Assembly: GCF_001866665.1 (NCBI RefSeq)
Contig: NZ_MLYO01000035.1
Location: 124,001-188,000 of the forward strand
DNA: 64,000 bases
Origin: Streptomyces monashensis
GTDB taxonomy: Bacteria; Actinomycetota; Actinomycetes; Streptomycetales; Streptomycetaceae
Direction of reading: 5' to 3'
The stretch's first letter is position 1. Every line of letters begins with the position of its first letter. The notes beneath the pieces are model-generated. The model ran no database searches and had not been told where the DNA came from. It saw only the letters and a program-made list of their open reading frames with translations. A program made the position numbers and the translations under genes. Of the stretch, positions 8,231 to 16,384 are shown piece by piece.

Positions 8231-9982
8231 ATGACCCACACGACGACCGACCAGCCGCCGCCGAAGCAGGCGAGCGGGGCCGTGGTCCCGGTGCTCGCCT
8301 TCGCGGGCATCGTCGTCGCGGTGATGCAGACGCTGCTCGTGCCGGTCATCAAGGACCTGCCGCAGCTGCTGAGCACCGCGCCCAGCAACGCCACCTGGGT
8401 CCTGACCTCGACCCTGCTCTCCGGTGCCGTCGCCACCCCGATCATGGGCCGCCTCGGCGACCTGTACGGCAAGCGCAGGATGCTGATCGTCAGCCTCGCC
8501 GTCATGGTGGTCGGCGCCCTGGTCAGCGCGCTCACCAGCCAACTGCTCACCATGATCGCCGGCCGCACGCTCCAGGGCTTCGCCATGGGCGCGATCCCGC
8601 TCGGCATCGGCCTGATGCGCGACATGCTGCCGCGCGAGAAGCTCGGCTCGGCCATGGCCCTGATGAGCTCCTCCATAGGCGTGGGCGGCGGCCTCGCGCT
8701 GCCCGCCGCCGCCCTGGTCGCTCAGCACACGAACTGGCACGCCCTCTTCTACGGCGCCGCCGGCCTCGGCGTACTCGCCATCCTCCTCACCCTCCTCACC
8801 GTGCCCGAGTCCCCGATGCGCGCCGAGGGCTCCTTCGACCTGCTCGGCGCGCTCGGTCTGTCCGCCGGTCTGGTACTGCTCCTGCTGCCCATCACCAAGG
8901 GCAGCGACTGGGGCTGGTCCTCCGGCACCACGCTCGGCCTGTTCGGCGCGTCCGTCGTCGTCCTCCTCCTGTGGGGCCTGTTCGAACTGCGCGCCAAGGC
9001 GCCCCTGGTCGACCTGCGCACCACCGCACGCCCCGCCGTGCTCTTCACCAACCTCGCGTCGATCATGGTCGGCGTCGCGTTCTACGTCGTCTCGCTCGTC
9101 CTGCCCCAGCTGCTCCAGCTGCCGAAGGCCACCGGCTACGGCCTCGGCCAGTCCATGGTCGTCGCGGGCCTGTGCGTGGCCCCGCTGGGCCTGACGATGA
9201 TGTTCACCGCGCCGGTGTACGCCCGCCTGTCCGCGCGCTACGGCCCGAAGACCACCCTCATCCTCGGCCTGCTGATCATCGCGATCGGCTACGGCGGCGG
9301 CCTCGGCCTGATGGACGCGGCCTGGCAGACCATCGTCACGTCCGTCATCCTCGGCGCGGGCATCGGCCTCGCCTACTCGTCCCTGCCGGCGCTGATCGTG
9401 GGCGCCGTGCCCGCCTCGGAGACCGGCGCGGCCAACGGCCTGAACACGCTGATGCGTTCCATCGGTACGTCGGTGTCGAGCGCCGTCGTCGGCATGGTGC
9501 TGGCCAACACGGCGAAGAACGTGGGCGGGATCGCGATTCCCACCATGCACGGCTTCCGGGTCTCCTTCCTCATCGCCACGGCCGCCGTCGCCGTGGGCCT
9601 GCTGCTCGCCCTGTTCCTGCCGAAGACCAACCGGCCGGCCCCGCAGCAGCACACGCAACTGCGGGCCAGCAGCGAGGAGGACGAGGTGCTGGAGCGGGCC
9701 GAGGAGGTGCTGCGCGGCTTCCGCGGGCGCGTCCTCGACGCCACCGGCGTTCCGGTCGCCCGGGCCAAGGTCACGCTGATCGACCGGCGCGGGCGGCAGG
9801 CGGGGACGACGGTGTCCGGCTCCGACGGCACGTATGCACTGGCCGTGCCGGAGCAGGGGGCGTATGTGCTGGCGGCGAAGGCCTCGGGCCATGGGCCGCG
9901 TGCTTCGTCCGCCACGCACTCCGGTGAGGAGTTGGCTGTCGATCTGGATCTCTCGTTGCCGGGGGAGGTTGTGAACGCCTAG
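8231..9982 (+). CDS. DHA2-type MFS transporter with C-terminal carboxypeptidase-regulatory-like domain
   Basis: 583 residues. About 14 membrane segments span residues 18-480, with the MFS motif GRLGDLYGKRR after segment 2 and GRTLQGFAMG in segment 4, as in proton-driven drug exporters. The cytoplasmic tail (about 495-583) is a CarboxypepD_reg/beta-sandwich module (GRVLDATGVPVARAKVTLID, then SGSDGTYALAVPEQG), unusual for this family. The ATG at 8231 has GGGAGG upstream. It is divergent from the thiolase gene. Substrate unknown; the tail could act as a docking or sensory domain. Confidence 0.9.
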   Translation: MTHTTTDQPPPKQASGAVVPVLAFAGIVVAVMQTLLVPVIKDLPQLLSTAPSNATWVLTSTLLSGAVATPIMGRLGDLYGKRRMLIVSLAVMVVGALVSALTSQLLTMIAGRTLQGFAMGAIPLGIGLMRDMLPREKLGSAMALMSSSIGVGGGLALPAAALVAQHTNWHALFYGAAGLGVLAILLTLLTVPESPMRAEGSFDLLGALGLSAGLVLLLLPITKGSDWGWSSGTTLGLFGASVVVLLLWGLFELRAKAPLVDLRTTARPAVLFTNLASIMVGVAFYVVSLVLPQLLQLPKATGYGLGQSMVVAGLCVAPLGLTMMFTAPVYARLSARYGPKTTLILGLLIIAIGYGGGLGLMDAAWQTIVTSVILGAGIGLAYSSLPALIVGAVPASETGAANGLNTLMRSIGTSVSSAVVGMVLANTAKNVGGIAIPTMHGFRVSFLIATAAVAVGLLLALFLPKTNRPAPQQHTQLRASSEEDEVLERAEEVLRGFRGRVLDATGVPVARAKVTLIDRRGRQAGTTVSGSDGTYALAVPEQGAYVLAAKASGHGPRASSATHSGEELAVDLDLSLPGEVVNA

Positions 9983-10020
9983 GAGCTCGGGGGGATCTGT
10001 TCGGTTCGCGGCTGCGGCAT

Positions 10021-10079
10021 CGTCGCGGTTGATCGCGCCCACGCGGCGGAGCCGCAAATCGTTACAGCCCCGCGCCCCT
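10021..10079. repeat. Dispersed 59-nt repeat, copy 1
   Basis: 54 of 59 positions match the copy at 27103-27161. The centre holds GCGGCGGAGCCGC, a GC hairpin with a 3-nt loop, and it ends in a C/G-rich tract. It lies downstream of the MFS gene and may act as a terminator or processing element. Repeats of this form are common between Streptomyces genes (recollection). Confidence 0.75.
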
Positions 10080-10162
10080 TGATTCCCGCACCCCCTGTCA
10101 CACAGTGGCCGGGGGTGCGGCAGCATGGGCGGTCATACGGATGTACGAAACGGAAGGCACCC

Positions 10163-10825
10163 ATGTCCGCCACGCCTGCACCCACCCCCGCCCCCGAGAT
10201 CCTCGCCGCGTTCGATGCGGCCAAGGGGTTCATGCCCGTGGACGAGGGGCTGGCGTTGTATGCCGCGGCCGTGGCGGCCGGGCGGGCGGGGCTGCCGTTG
10301 CTGGAGGTCGGGACGTACTGCGGGCGGTCCACCGTGCTGCTCGCCGACGCGGCCCGCTCGGCCGGGGTCGCCGCGCTGACCGTCGACCATCACCGGGGCA
10401 GTGAGGAGCAGCAGCCCGGCTGGGACTACCACGACCCGGAGACCGTCGACCCCGAGATCGGGCTGATGGACACGCTGCCGGCCTTCCGCCGCACGCTGTT
10501 CCGGGCCGGGCTGGAGGAGCACGTGGTCGCCCTGGTCGGCCGTTCCCCGCAGATCGCGGCGGTCTGGAACTCACCGCTCGGCCTCGTCTTCATCGACGGG
10601 GGCCATACGGACGAACACGCGAGCGCCGACTACGAGGGCTGGGCGCCGCACGTCGCCGAGGGCGGCCTGCTCGTCATCCACGACGTCTTCCCGGAGCCCG
10701 AGGACGAGTTCACCGGGCAGGCGCCGTACCGCGTGTACCTGCGGGCTCTCGCGTCCGGGGCGTTCGAGGAGATCTCCGTCACCGGTTCGCTCCGTGTCCT
10801 GCGGCGAACGCGCGCGGGGATCTGA
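10163..10825 (+). CDS. Class I SAM-dependent methyltransferase (Methyltransf_24 type)
   Basis: 220 residues. The SAM site is LLEVGTYCGRSTVLLADAAR (about 46-65), followed by LTVDHHRGS and the FIDGGHTDE motif (about residues 148-156), a signature of the Methyltransf_24/cephalosporin-hydroxylase-like group. GGAAGG precedes the ATG at 10163. It lies 22 nt upstream of the amidase gene, which however appears to have its own leaderless promoter. Substrate unknown. Confidence 0.85.
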   Translation: MSATPAPTPAPEILAAFDAAKGFMPVDEGLALYAAAVAAGRAGLPLLEVGTYCGRSTVLLADAARSAGVAALTVDHHRGSEEQQPGWDYHDPETVDPEIGLMDTLPAFRRTLFRAGLEEHVVALVGRSPQIAAVWNSPLGLVFIDGGHTDEHASADYEGWAPHVAEGGLLVIHDVFPEPEDEFTGQAPYRVYLRALASGAFEEISVTGSLRVLRRTRAGI

Positions 10826-10847
10826 GGCCCCGGTTAGAGTCGCAGAC

Positions 10848-11810
10848 GTGTCGTACACAGGCCCGGAATTCGAAACCCCGCAGCCGCGTCGGCCCCGGCG
10901 CGGTCCCCTGACCGTGGCGCTCGCCGCACTGGTGCCCGGTGCGCTGCTCGGCTGGGTGGTGTACGAGGCCGTGGGAGGCGGCGGCTCGGACCACGCCGCT
11001 TCCGCCGCGTCGGCCTCCGGCGCCTCCGCCGCACCCTCGTCCCACTCGTCCCCCTCGACCGACTCCGCCGCGCCGCCCGGCTCCGGCGGCGCGTCCGCCG
11101 GTGACGGCAAGGACACGGCCGGCGGGTCCGGTCCGCTCGCGGGGAAGGTCGTCGTCATCGACCCCGGGCACAACCAGGGCAACTTCGAGCACGCCACCGA
11201 GATCAACCAGCAGGTCGACATCGGGACGAACCGGAAGGAATGCGACACCACCGGGACGTCCACCGACGCCGGCTACACCGAGGCCCGCTTCACCCTCGAC
11301 GTCGCCCACCGGCTGCGCGCCCTGCTGGAGAAGCAGGGCGCCACGGTGAAGATGACCCGCGACGGGGACAGCCCCGCCTGGGGACCCTGCGTGGACCAGC
11401 GGGCCCGGTTCGGGAACACCGCCCGTGCCGACGCGGCGATCTCCATCCACGCCGACGGTGCCGCCCAGGGCGACCGCGGCTTCCACGTGATCCTGCCGGG
11501 GTCCGTGCACGCCGGTGCCGCCGACACCCGGAAGATCGTCGGCCCCTCCCGCGACCTGGGCACCCGCATCGCGGGCGACTTCCTGCGCGACACCGGCGAG
11601 CCGCCGTCCAACTACGTCGGCAAGGGCACCGGCCTCGTCACGCGCACGGACCTGGGTGGTCTCAATCTGTCAACAGTTCCCAAGGTGTTCATCGAGTGCG
11701 GCAACATGCGCGATAGCAAGGACTCGGCACTGCTGACCAGCGGAGCCTGGCGGCAGAAGGCGGCGCAAGGGATGTCTGACGGAATCGTGAGTTTCCTGCG
11801 CGAGTCGTGA
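10848..11810 (+). CDS. Membrane-anchored N-acetylmuramoyl-L-alanine amidase (Amidase_3)
   Basis: 320 residues: a short cytoplasmic basic N-terminus, one membrane segment near residues 20-45, a Ser/Ala/Gly-rich linker to about 95, then an Amidase_3 domain. Zinc-site motifs are visible: VVVIDPGHNQGN (first His), a Glu in TDAGYTEARF, AISIHADGA (second His) and the late Glu in FIECGNMRD. It should cleave the amide between N-acetylmuramic acid and the stem peptide in cell-wall turnover. GTG 10848 is preferred: TAGAGT (10835-10840) ends 7 nt before it and there is no ribosome site, pointing to a leaderless mRNA. Confidence 0.9.
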   Translation: MSYTGPEFETPQPRRPRRGPLTVALAALVPGALLGWVVYEAVGGGGSDHAASAASASGASAAPSSHSSPSTDSAAPPGSGGASAGDGKDTAGGSGPLAGKVVVIDPGHNQGNFEHATEINQQVDIGTNRKECDTTGTSTDAGYTEARFTLDVAHRLRALLEKQGATVKMTRDGDSPAWGPCVDQRARFGNTARADAAISIHADGAAQGDRGFHVILPGSVHAGAADTRKIVGPSRDLGTRIAGDFLRDTGEPPSNYVGKGTGLVTRTDLGGLNLSTVPKVFIECGNMRDSKDSALLTSGAWRQKAAQGMSDGIVSFLRES

Positions 11811-11895
11811 CCGGCGGGCGGATACGGCCGGACGGCCGGATCTTGCGGACGGTAGTGTCTACCGACGACGAGAGACGACCTACGAAGGACCTGAA

Positions 11896-12741
11896 GTGAA
11901 TATCCGCTCCCTCACTAGAGGCGACGGCGTGGTGATCGGAGCAGCGGTGGTGCTGTTGATCGCGTCGTTCCTCGACAACTACTCCGTCAACGGAGTGCCG
12001 GACAGCGTTTCCATGCCCAGCCTGTGGGCAAGCGGACCGGTTCTGCTCAGCGTCGTGTTCGCGGGGATCATCGGCGCCGCGCTCGTCGTCGTCAACCGCT
12101 GCCTGCCTCAGCCGCCCAAGGTCGTGGGCCTGGACCTCGGCCAGTTCGGCGCCGCCTTCGCGGTGTTCGCCGCGTGGAGCGCCCTCGGCAACGTCATCGA
12201 CCCGGCCGGCGGCCTGAACAACGTCGGCAGTTCCAACGACGGTCCGAGCGCCGGCACCGGCCTGATCATCGCTCTCATCGCCACGCTGGTCATGGCGGGC
12301 GCCGCCATCGCCACCCCCCTCGTGCCCGCCCTCCAGGCCGCCCTGGTCCCGGCGCCGAAGCCGGTCGCCCCGCAGCCCTACGGTGCCCAGCCGCCGAGCG
12401 GTTACGGCTACCCGGGCGCCCCGGCCCCGCAGCAGCCGTACGGTGCGCAGCCGCAGCCCGGTCAGCCGTTCGGGCAGCAGCAGCCGCCCGCCGCGGCCCA
12501 GCCGCAGGCTGCCGCTCCGGCGGCGGCGCAGCCGGCCCCGGCGGACTTCTCGCCGTTCTGGTTCGCCGTGCCGGTGACCCGGCCGCTGTTCGGTGAGGAC
12601 GGCGCGCCGACCCCGATCGCCGAACTGGCGCCGGGCACCTGGTATTTGGCCGTCGAGCAGCGCGGTGCCACGCTCGTCGCGCAGACCCAGGACGGCCGTC
12701 GCGGCGTCCTCCAGGACACCTCCGGCATCCAGCGCGGCTGA
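11896..12741 (+). CDS. Membrane protein with Pro/Gln-rich linker (DUF5336-like)
   Basis: 281 residues. Four hydrophobic segments in the first 155 residues are followed by a Pro/Gln/Ala/Gly-rich linker (about 155-215, repeated PYGAQP and PQ runs), then a conserved C-terminal 65-residue domain (FWFAVPVTRPLF, ending GVLQDTSGIQRG). The architecture recalls actinobacterial DUF5336 proteins, but family membership is uncertain. The GTG start at 11896 has GAAGGA upstream. A short palindrome, CGGTAGTGTCTACCG, lies at about 11849-11863 and includes a TAGTGT that could serve as the -10. Function unknown; likely envelope-associated. Confidence 0.75.
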   Translation: MNIRSLTRGDGVVIGAAVVLLIASFLDNYSVNGVPDSVSMPSLWASGPVLLSVVFAGIIGAALVVVNRCLPQPPKVVGLDLGQFGAAFAVFAAWSALGNVIDPAGGLNNVGSSNDGPSAGTGLIIALIATLVMAGAAIATPLVPALQAALVPAPKPVAPQPYGAQPPSGYGYPGAPAPQQPYGAQPQPGQPFGQQQPPAAAQPQAAAPAAAQPAPADFSPFWFAVPVTRPLFGEDGAPTPIAELAPGTWYLAVEQRGATLVAQTQDGRRGVLQDTSGIQRG

Positions 12742-12821
12742 GCCCCGCGCGCCAGGACGTACGGCCCCTCGCCCTTCCGGGCGGGGGGCCGTTGTCGTAC
12801 TCTCGGCTTCCGGCAGGGAAA

Positions 12822-12836
12822 CTGACGGACTGTCAG
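12822..12836. promoter_or_regulatory. Perfect CTGAC-N5-GTCAG repeat upstream of the F420-type oxidoreductase
   Basis: CTGACGGACTGTCAG ends 17 nt before the start at 12854. No KstR box was found here, so this site may be the gene's only link to the other catabolic promoters. Confidence 0.55.
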
Positions 12837-12853
12837 AAGATAGGTGGCGGCGC

Positions 12854-13864
12854 ATGCGGCTCGGCCTCGCACTCGGGTACTGGGGACGCGGTCCGGACGC
12901 CGGGCACGTGCCGCTGGCCGTCGAGGCGGAGCGGCTCGGGTACGACTCGGTGTGGACCGCGGAGTCGTGGGGATCCGATGCCTTCACACCGCTTGCCTGG
13001 ATCGCGGCGCGGACCTCGACGATCAGGCTGGGTACGGGAGTTGCCCAGATGGCCGCCCGCACACCGGCCGCCACCGCCATGCACGCCCTCACCCTGGACC
13101 ACCTCTCCGGCGGGCGGATGATGCTCGGGCTCGGACTGTCGGGGCCGCAGGTGGTGGAGGGGTGGTACGGCCGTCCGTTCCCGGCCTCGCCGCTGACCGC
13201 GACCCGGGAGTACGTGGACGTCGTACGGCAAGTCCTGCGCAGGGAAGGGCCGGTGGCGGTGGACGGGCGGTTCCATCCCCTGCCGTACCGGGGCCCGGAC
13301 GGCACCGGGCTCGGCCGGCCGCTGAAGTCCATCACGCATCCGCTCCGGTCCGACCTGCCCGTCCTGCTCGGTGCCGAGGGGCCGAGGAACGTCGCCCAGA
13401 CGATCCGGATCGCCGACGGGTGGCTGCCGCTGTACTGGGCGCCGAGCCGGCCCGAGGCGTACGGGGAGGCGGTGCGGAAGCTGCCCGAGGGGTTCATGGT
13501 GGCGCCGCTGACCCAGGTGCGGGTCTGCGACGACGTGGCCGAGGGGCTGCTGCCCGTCAAGGCCATGCTCGGCTTCTACATCGGCGGGATGGGCCACGCG
13601 GCCCGTAACTTCCACGCCGACCTGATGGCCCGCATGGGATACGAGGAGCAGGCCCGGCGGATCCAGGAGCTGTTCCTGGCCGGGCGGCGCGAGGAGGCCG
13701 TACGCGCCGTGCCGGACGCCTTCGCCGACGAGATCTCGCTGGTCGGCCCGCGTGAGCGGATCGCCGAGCGGCTGGCGGCGTGGCGGGCGGGCCCGGTGAC
13801 GGACCTGCTGGCCGTGTCACCGGACCCGCACACGCTCAGGGTGCTGGCGGAGCTGAACTCCTGA
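12854..13864 (+). CDS. LLM-class F420-dependent oxidoreductase
   Basis: 336-residue TIM-barrel flavin/F420 oxidoreductase of the luciferase-like monooxygenase superfamily. Typical motifs are RLGLALGYWGRG at the N-terminus, LGTGVAQMAARTPAATAM (about residues 60-77) and HLSGGRMMLGLGLSGPQVVEGWYG (cofactor phosphate region). It is very like mycobacterial Rv3520c, which I recall as a KstR-regulon gene. The reaction is unknown. GGTGGCGG precedes the ATG. A perfect CTGAC-N5-GTCAG repeat lies just upstream. The gene ends 7 nt from the convergent lipoprotein gene. Confidence 0.88.
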   Translation: MRLGLALGYWGRGPDAGHVPLAVEAERLGYDSVWTAESWGSDAFTPLAWIAARTSTIRLGTGVAQMAARTPAATAMHALTLDHLSGGRMMLGLGLSGPQVVEGWYGRPFPASPLTATREYVDVVRQVLRREGPVAVDGRFHPLPYRGPDGTGLGRPLKSITHPLRSDLPVLLGAEGPRNVAQTIRIADGWLPLYWAPSRPEAYGEAVRKLPEGFMVAPLTQVRVCDDVAEGLLPVKAMLGFYIGGMGHAARNFHADLMARMGYEEQARRIQELFLAGRREEAVRAVPDAFADEISLVGPRERIAERLAAWRAGPVTDLLAVSPDPHTLRVLAELNS

Positions 13865-13871
13865 CCGCCTC

Positions 13872-14447
13872 CTAGCCCTTGCTGAGCTGCGCGGCCGAGG
13901 GCACCTTGTTCTGGACCGGGGCACCGGCACTCGCGCCCGCGCCCTTGACCTTGTTGATCGTGTCGTTGAAGGAGCTGACCGCGCCGGTGTCACCGTTCTT
14001 GAGCTTGGCCGGCAGGTTCTTCAGCGCGTCGATGCCCGAGGAGAGCGGCGCGAGCGCCTTGGCGAGCGCCGGGTCGCCCTGGGCGTTGCGCTTGGCGGCC
14101 TGGAGGCGGTTGTAGGTGAAGGTACCGGCCAGTGCGGCCTTCACCAGGGCCGACTTGCGCCCGTGGGCGCCCTTCTTGAACTTGCCCGCCTTCCAGGGCT
14201 TCACGATCCACTGGTAGGTCGCGCCGGCCGCGAGGCCCGCGTTCGCCACGAACCTGGTCTTGGCGAACTTCTGGCGCTCCGCCGAGGTGGTCGGGCTGGG
14301 TTTGGCGGCGGGGACGGCCCGGACCGCCGAGGTGTCCTTCGTGTCCTTCGTGCTGGTCATCTCGCCGGTGCCGCAGGCCGCGGTACCGGCCAGCAGGGCG
14401 GTGGAGAGCGTGAGCGCCACGACGTGGCGTCGGATCGGTACGCGCAC
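13872..14447 (-). CDS. Conserved lipoprotein of unknown function
   Basis: 191 residues. Lipoprotein signal peptide with lipobox L-A-G-T-A-A-C (Cys about residue 26), then a Thr/Ser/Pro-rich tether and a basic, mostly helical domain (KPWKAGKFKKGAHGRKSALVK, then NRLQAAKRNAQGD) ending SAAQLSKG. GTG start with GGAGGA upstream. I do not recognise the family beyond conserved Streptomyces lipoproteins. It is expected to sit on the outer face of the membrane. It converges on the F420-type oxidoreductase gene, with no clear operon partner. Confidence 0.8.
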   Translation of the reverse strand: MRVPIRRHVVALTLSTALLAGTAACGTGEMTSTKDTKDTSAVRAVPAAKPSPTTSAERQKFAKTRFVANAGLAAGATYQWIVKPWKAGKFKKGAHGRKSALVKAALAGTFTYNRLQAAKRNAQGDPALAKALAPLSSGIDALKNLPAKLKNGDTGAVSSFNDTINKVKGAGASAGAPVQNKVPSAAQLSKG

Positions 14448-14561
14448 GGGGTCCTCCGGACGTCTTCCCCGAGTCTTCTGGTTCCCCTGGCAGGGTGGCG
14501 CGGCTGGCCGGAGTACGCCACTCGGGGGGCTTCCGGTTGCGATTTCCTGCGGGTGCCGGGC

Positions 14562-15632
14562 TCAGGTGCAGCAGTCCGGGTCCAGGCCCCTCGGCAGCTG
14601 CTCGCCCCCGAACACCGCGCACGTCGCCTCGTGGCCGCCCAGGGCCGCCACCGCGAGCAGCAGGGAGCCCGCCGTCCAGCTGGTCAGCTCGCGCGGCCAG
14701 ATCGCGTCGTCGTCGAAGACGTAACCGGTCCAGTACAGGCCGCTGTCGGGGTCGCGCAGGTGCTGGATGGACTGGAGGACGGTCAGGGCGCGGTCCGACT
14801 CCCCCACCGCCCACAGGGCGAGGGCGAGCTCGCAGGACTCGCCGCCAGTCACCCACGGGTTGGGGACCACGCAGCGCACGCCGGTGTCCGGTACGACGAA
14901 GCGGTCCCAGGACCCGGCGATGCGGGCCCGGGCCTCCTCGCCGGTGAGGGCGCCGCCGAGGACCGGGTAGTACCAGTCCATCGAGTAGCGGTCCTTGTCG
15001 AGGAAGCGCTCCGGGTGGCGGCGGATCGCGTGGCGCAGCGCGCCGACCGCCAACTCCCAGTCCGGCTGCGGCTCTTCACGCTGCTCGGCGATCGCGAGGG
15101 CGCAGCGCAGCGCCTGGTGGATGGAGGAGCTGCCGGTGAGCAGCGCGTCCGTGGCGGGCGTGCCGTCGCCGTCCTGCCGCCAGCCGATCTGGCCGCCGGG
15201 CCGCTGGAGCCGCAGGACCCATTCCACCGCCGCGTAGACGCTGGGCCACATGCGGTCCAGGAAGGTGTCGTCGCCGGTGGAGAGGTAGTGGTGCCAGACG
15301 CCGACGGCTATGTAGGCGACGAAGTTCGACTCGCGGCCGCGGTCGGTGACGTCGTCGTGGGCGCCGTCGGCGTAGGCGGCGTACCAGGAGCCGTCCTCGT
15401 TCTGGTGCCGGGCCAGCCAGGTGTACGCCCGCTCGGCGGCCGCGTGCTCGCCGGCCGCGTCCAGGGCCATCGCGGCCTCGGTGTGGTCCCAGGGGTCCAG
15501 GTGATGCCCGCGGAACCACGGGATCGCGCCGTCCTCCCGCTGTACGGCGAGGATGCCGCGGACGGTCGCGGCAGCCTGCTCGGCGGTGAGGACCCCGGGC
15601 AGGACGAGGTGTTCTGTCCGGGGGGTGGTCAC
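14562..15632 (-). CDS. Alpha/alpha-toroid (prenyltransferase-like) protein
   Basis: 356 residues, no signal peptide. Repeated helical hairpins of the six-hairpin/prenyltransferase-toroid type are visible: DGAIPWFRGHHLDPWDHTEA, NEDGSWYAAYADG, GGQIGWRQDGDGTPATDAL and WVTGGESCELALALWAVGE. Such folds occur in terpene cyclases and glycoside hydrolases; the acidic DxDD cyclase motif is absent, so the enzymatic role is open. Last gene of a three-gene operon: its GTG overlaps the stop of the methyltransferase (GTGA). A lipid-glycoconjugate role is inferred only from the neighbours. Confidence 0.8.
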   Translation of the reverse strand: MTTPRTEHLVLPGVLTAEQAAATVRGILAVQREDGAIPWFRGHHLDPWDHTEAAMALDAAGEHAAAERAYTWLARHQNEDGSWYAAYADGAHDDVTDRGRESNFVAYIAVGVWHHYLSTGDDTFLDRMWPSVYAAVEWVLRLQRPGGQIGWRQDGDGTPATDALLTGSSSIHQALRCALAIAEQREEPQPDWELAVGALRHAIRRHPERFLDKDRYSMDWYYPVLGGALTGEEARARIAGSWDRFVVPDTGVRCVVPNPWVTGGESCELALALWAVGESDRALTVLQSIQHLRDPDSGLYWTGYVFDDDAIWPRELTSWTAGSLLLAVAALGGHEATCAVFGGEQLPRGLDPDCCT

Positions 15633-16384
15633 TTGGCGGCCACCCCTTCCGTCCCGTCCGCGATGCACGGCAGGTGCGGCTTGGTGGCGTAGACCACGAA
15701 GCTCTTGCCGATCACCGGGTTGAGCGCCTGCTCGGCGACCCGGGTGGCCAGCGGCTTCTTCATGATGTCCCAGACCAGCAGCTTGTGGTACGCCCGCACC
15801 GGCAGCGCCTTGTCGTTGTCGACGCCGAACGCGCACTTCAGCCACCAGTACGGCGAGTGCAGCGCGTGCGCGTGATGGCTGCCGTACGGCCTGAGGCCGG
15901 CCTCGCGGACCTTCGCCGTCAGTTCGTCGGCCTTGTAGATGCGGATGTGGCCGCCCTCGACCTCGTGGTAGGCGTCGGACAGCGCCCAGCAGACCTTCTC
16001 GGGGCCGTAGCGGGGCACGGTGATGGCGATGCGGCCGCCCGGCCTGAGGACGCGGACCATCTCGGCGAGCACGCCCTTGTCGTCGGGGATGTGCTCCATC
16101 ACCTCGGAGATGATGACGACGTCGAAGGACTCGTCGGGGAAGGGGAGGGCGAGGGCGTCGCCCTCCATGGCGGTGGCGGTGGCCCCCTCGGGCGCCTCGC
16201 CGGCCTCCTTCATCGCCGCGAACCACTTGGCGACCTCGCGGATCTCCTCGCCGTTCTGGTCCAGGGCCACGACCTGGGCGCCGCGCCGGTAGCACTCGAA
16301 GGCGTGCCGGCCGGCCCCGCAGCCGAGGTCCAGGACACGGTCGCCCGGGGCGAGCGGGAACCGGGAGAAGTCGACGGTCAGCAC
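15629..16384 (-). CDS. Class I SAM-dependent methyltransferase (Methyltransf_11 type)
   Basis: 251 residues. The SAM domain has VLDLGCGAGRHAFECYRRGA (about residues 17-36), an acidic residue in VVALDQNG, DALALPFPDESFDVVIISEV and RVLRPGGRIAITVPRYG, as in UbiE/Methyltransf_11 enzymes. It is translationally coupled at both ends: its GTG start overlaps the glycosyltransferase stop by 7 nt, and its stop overlaps the next start. The C-terminal region ending in VYATKPHLP suggests a membrane-proximal substrate, but this is inference. Confidence 0.88.
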   Translation of the reverse strand: MLTVDFSRFPLAPGDRVLDLGCGAGRHAFECYRRGAQVVALDQNGEEIREVAKWFAAMKEAGEAPEGATATAMEGDALALPFPDESFDVVIISEVMEHIPDDKGVLAEMVRVLRPGGRIAITVPRYGPEKVCWALSDAYHEVEGGHIRIYKADELTAKVREAGLRPYGSHHAHALHSPYWWLKCAFGVDNDKALPVRAYHKLLVWDIMKKPLATRVAEQALNPVIGKSFVVYATKPHLPCIADGTEGVAAK

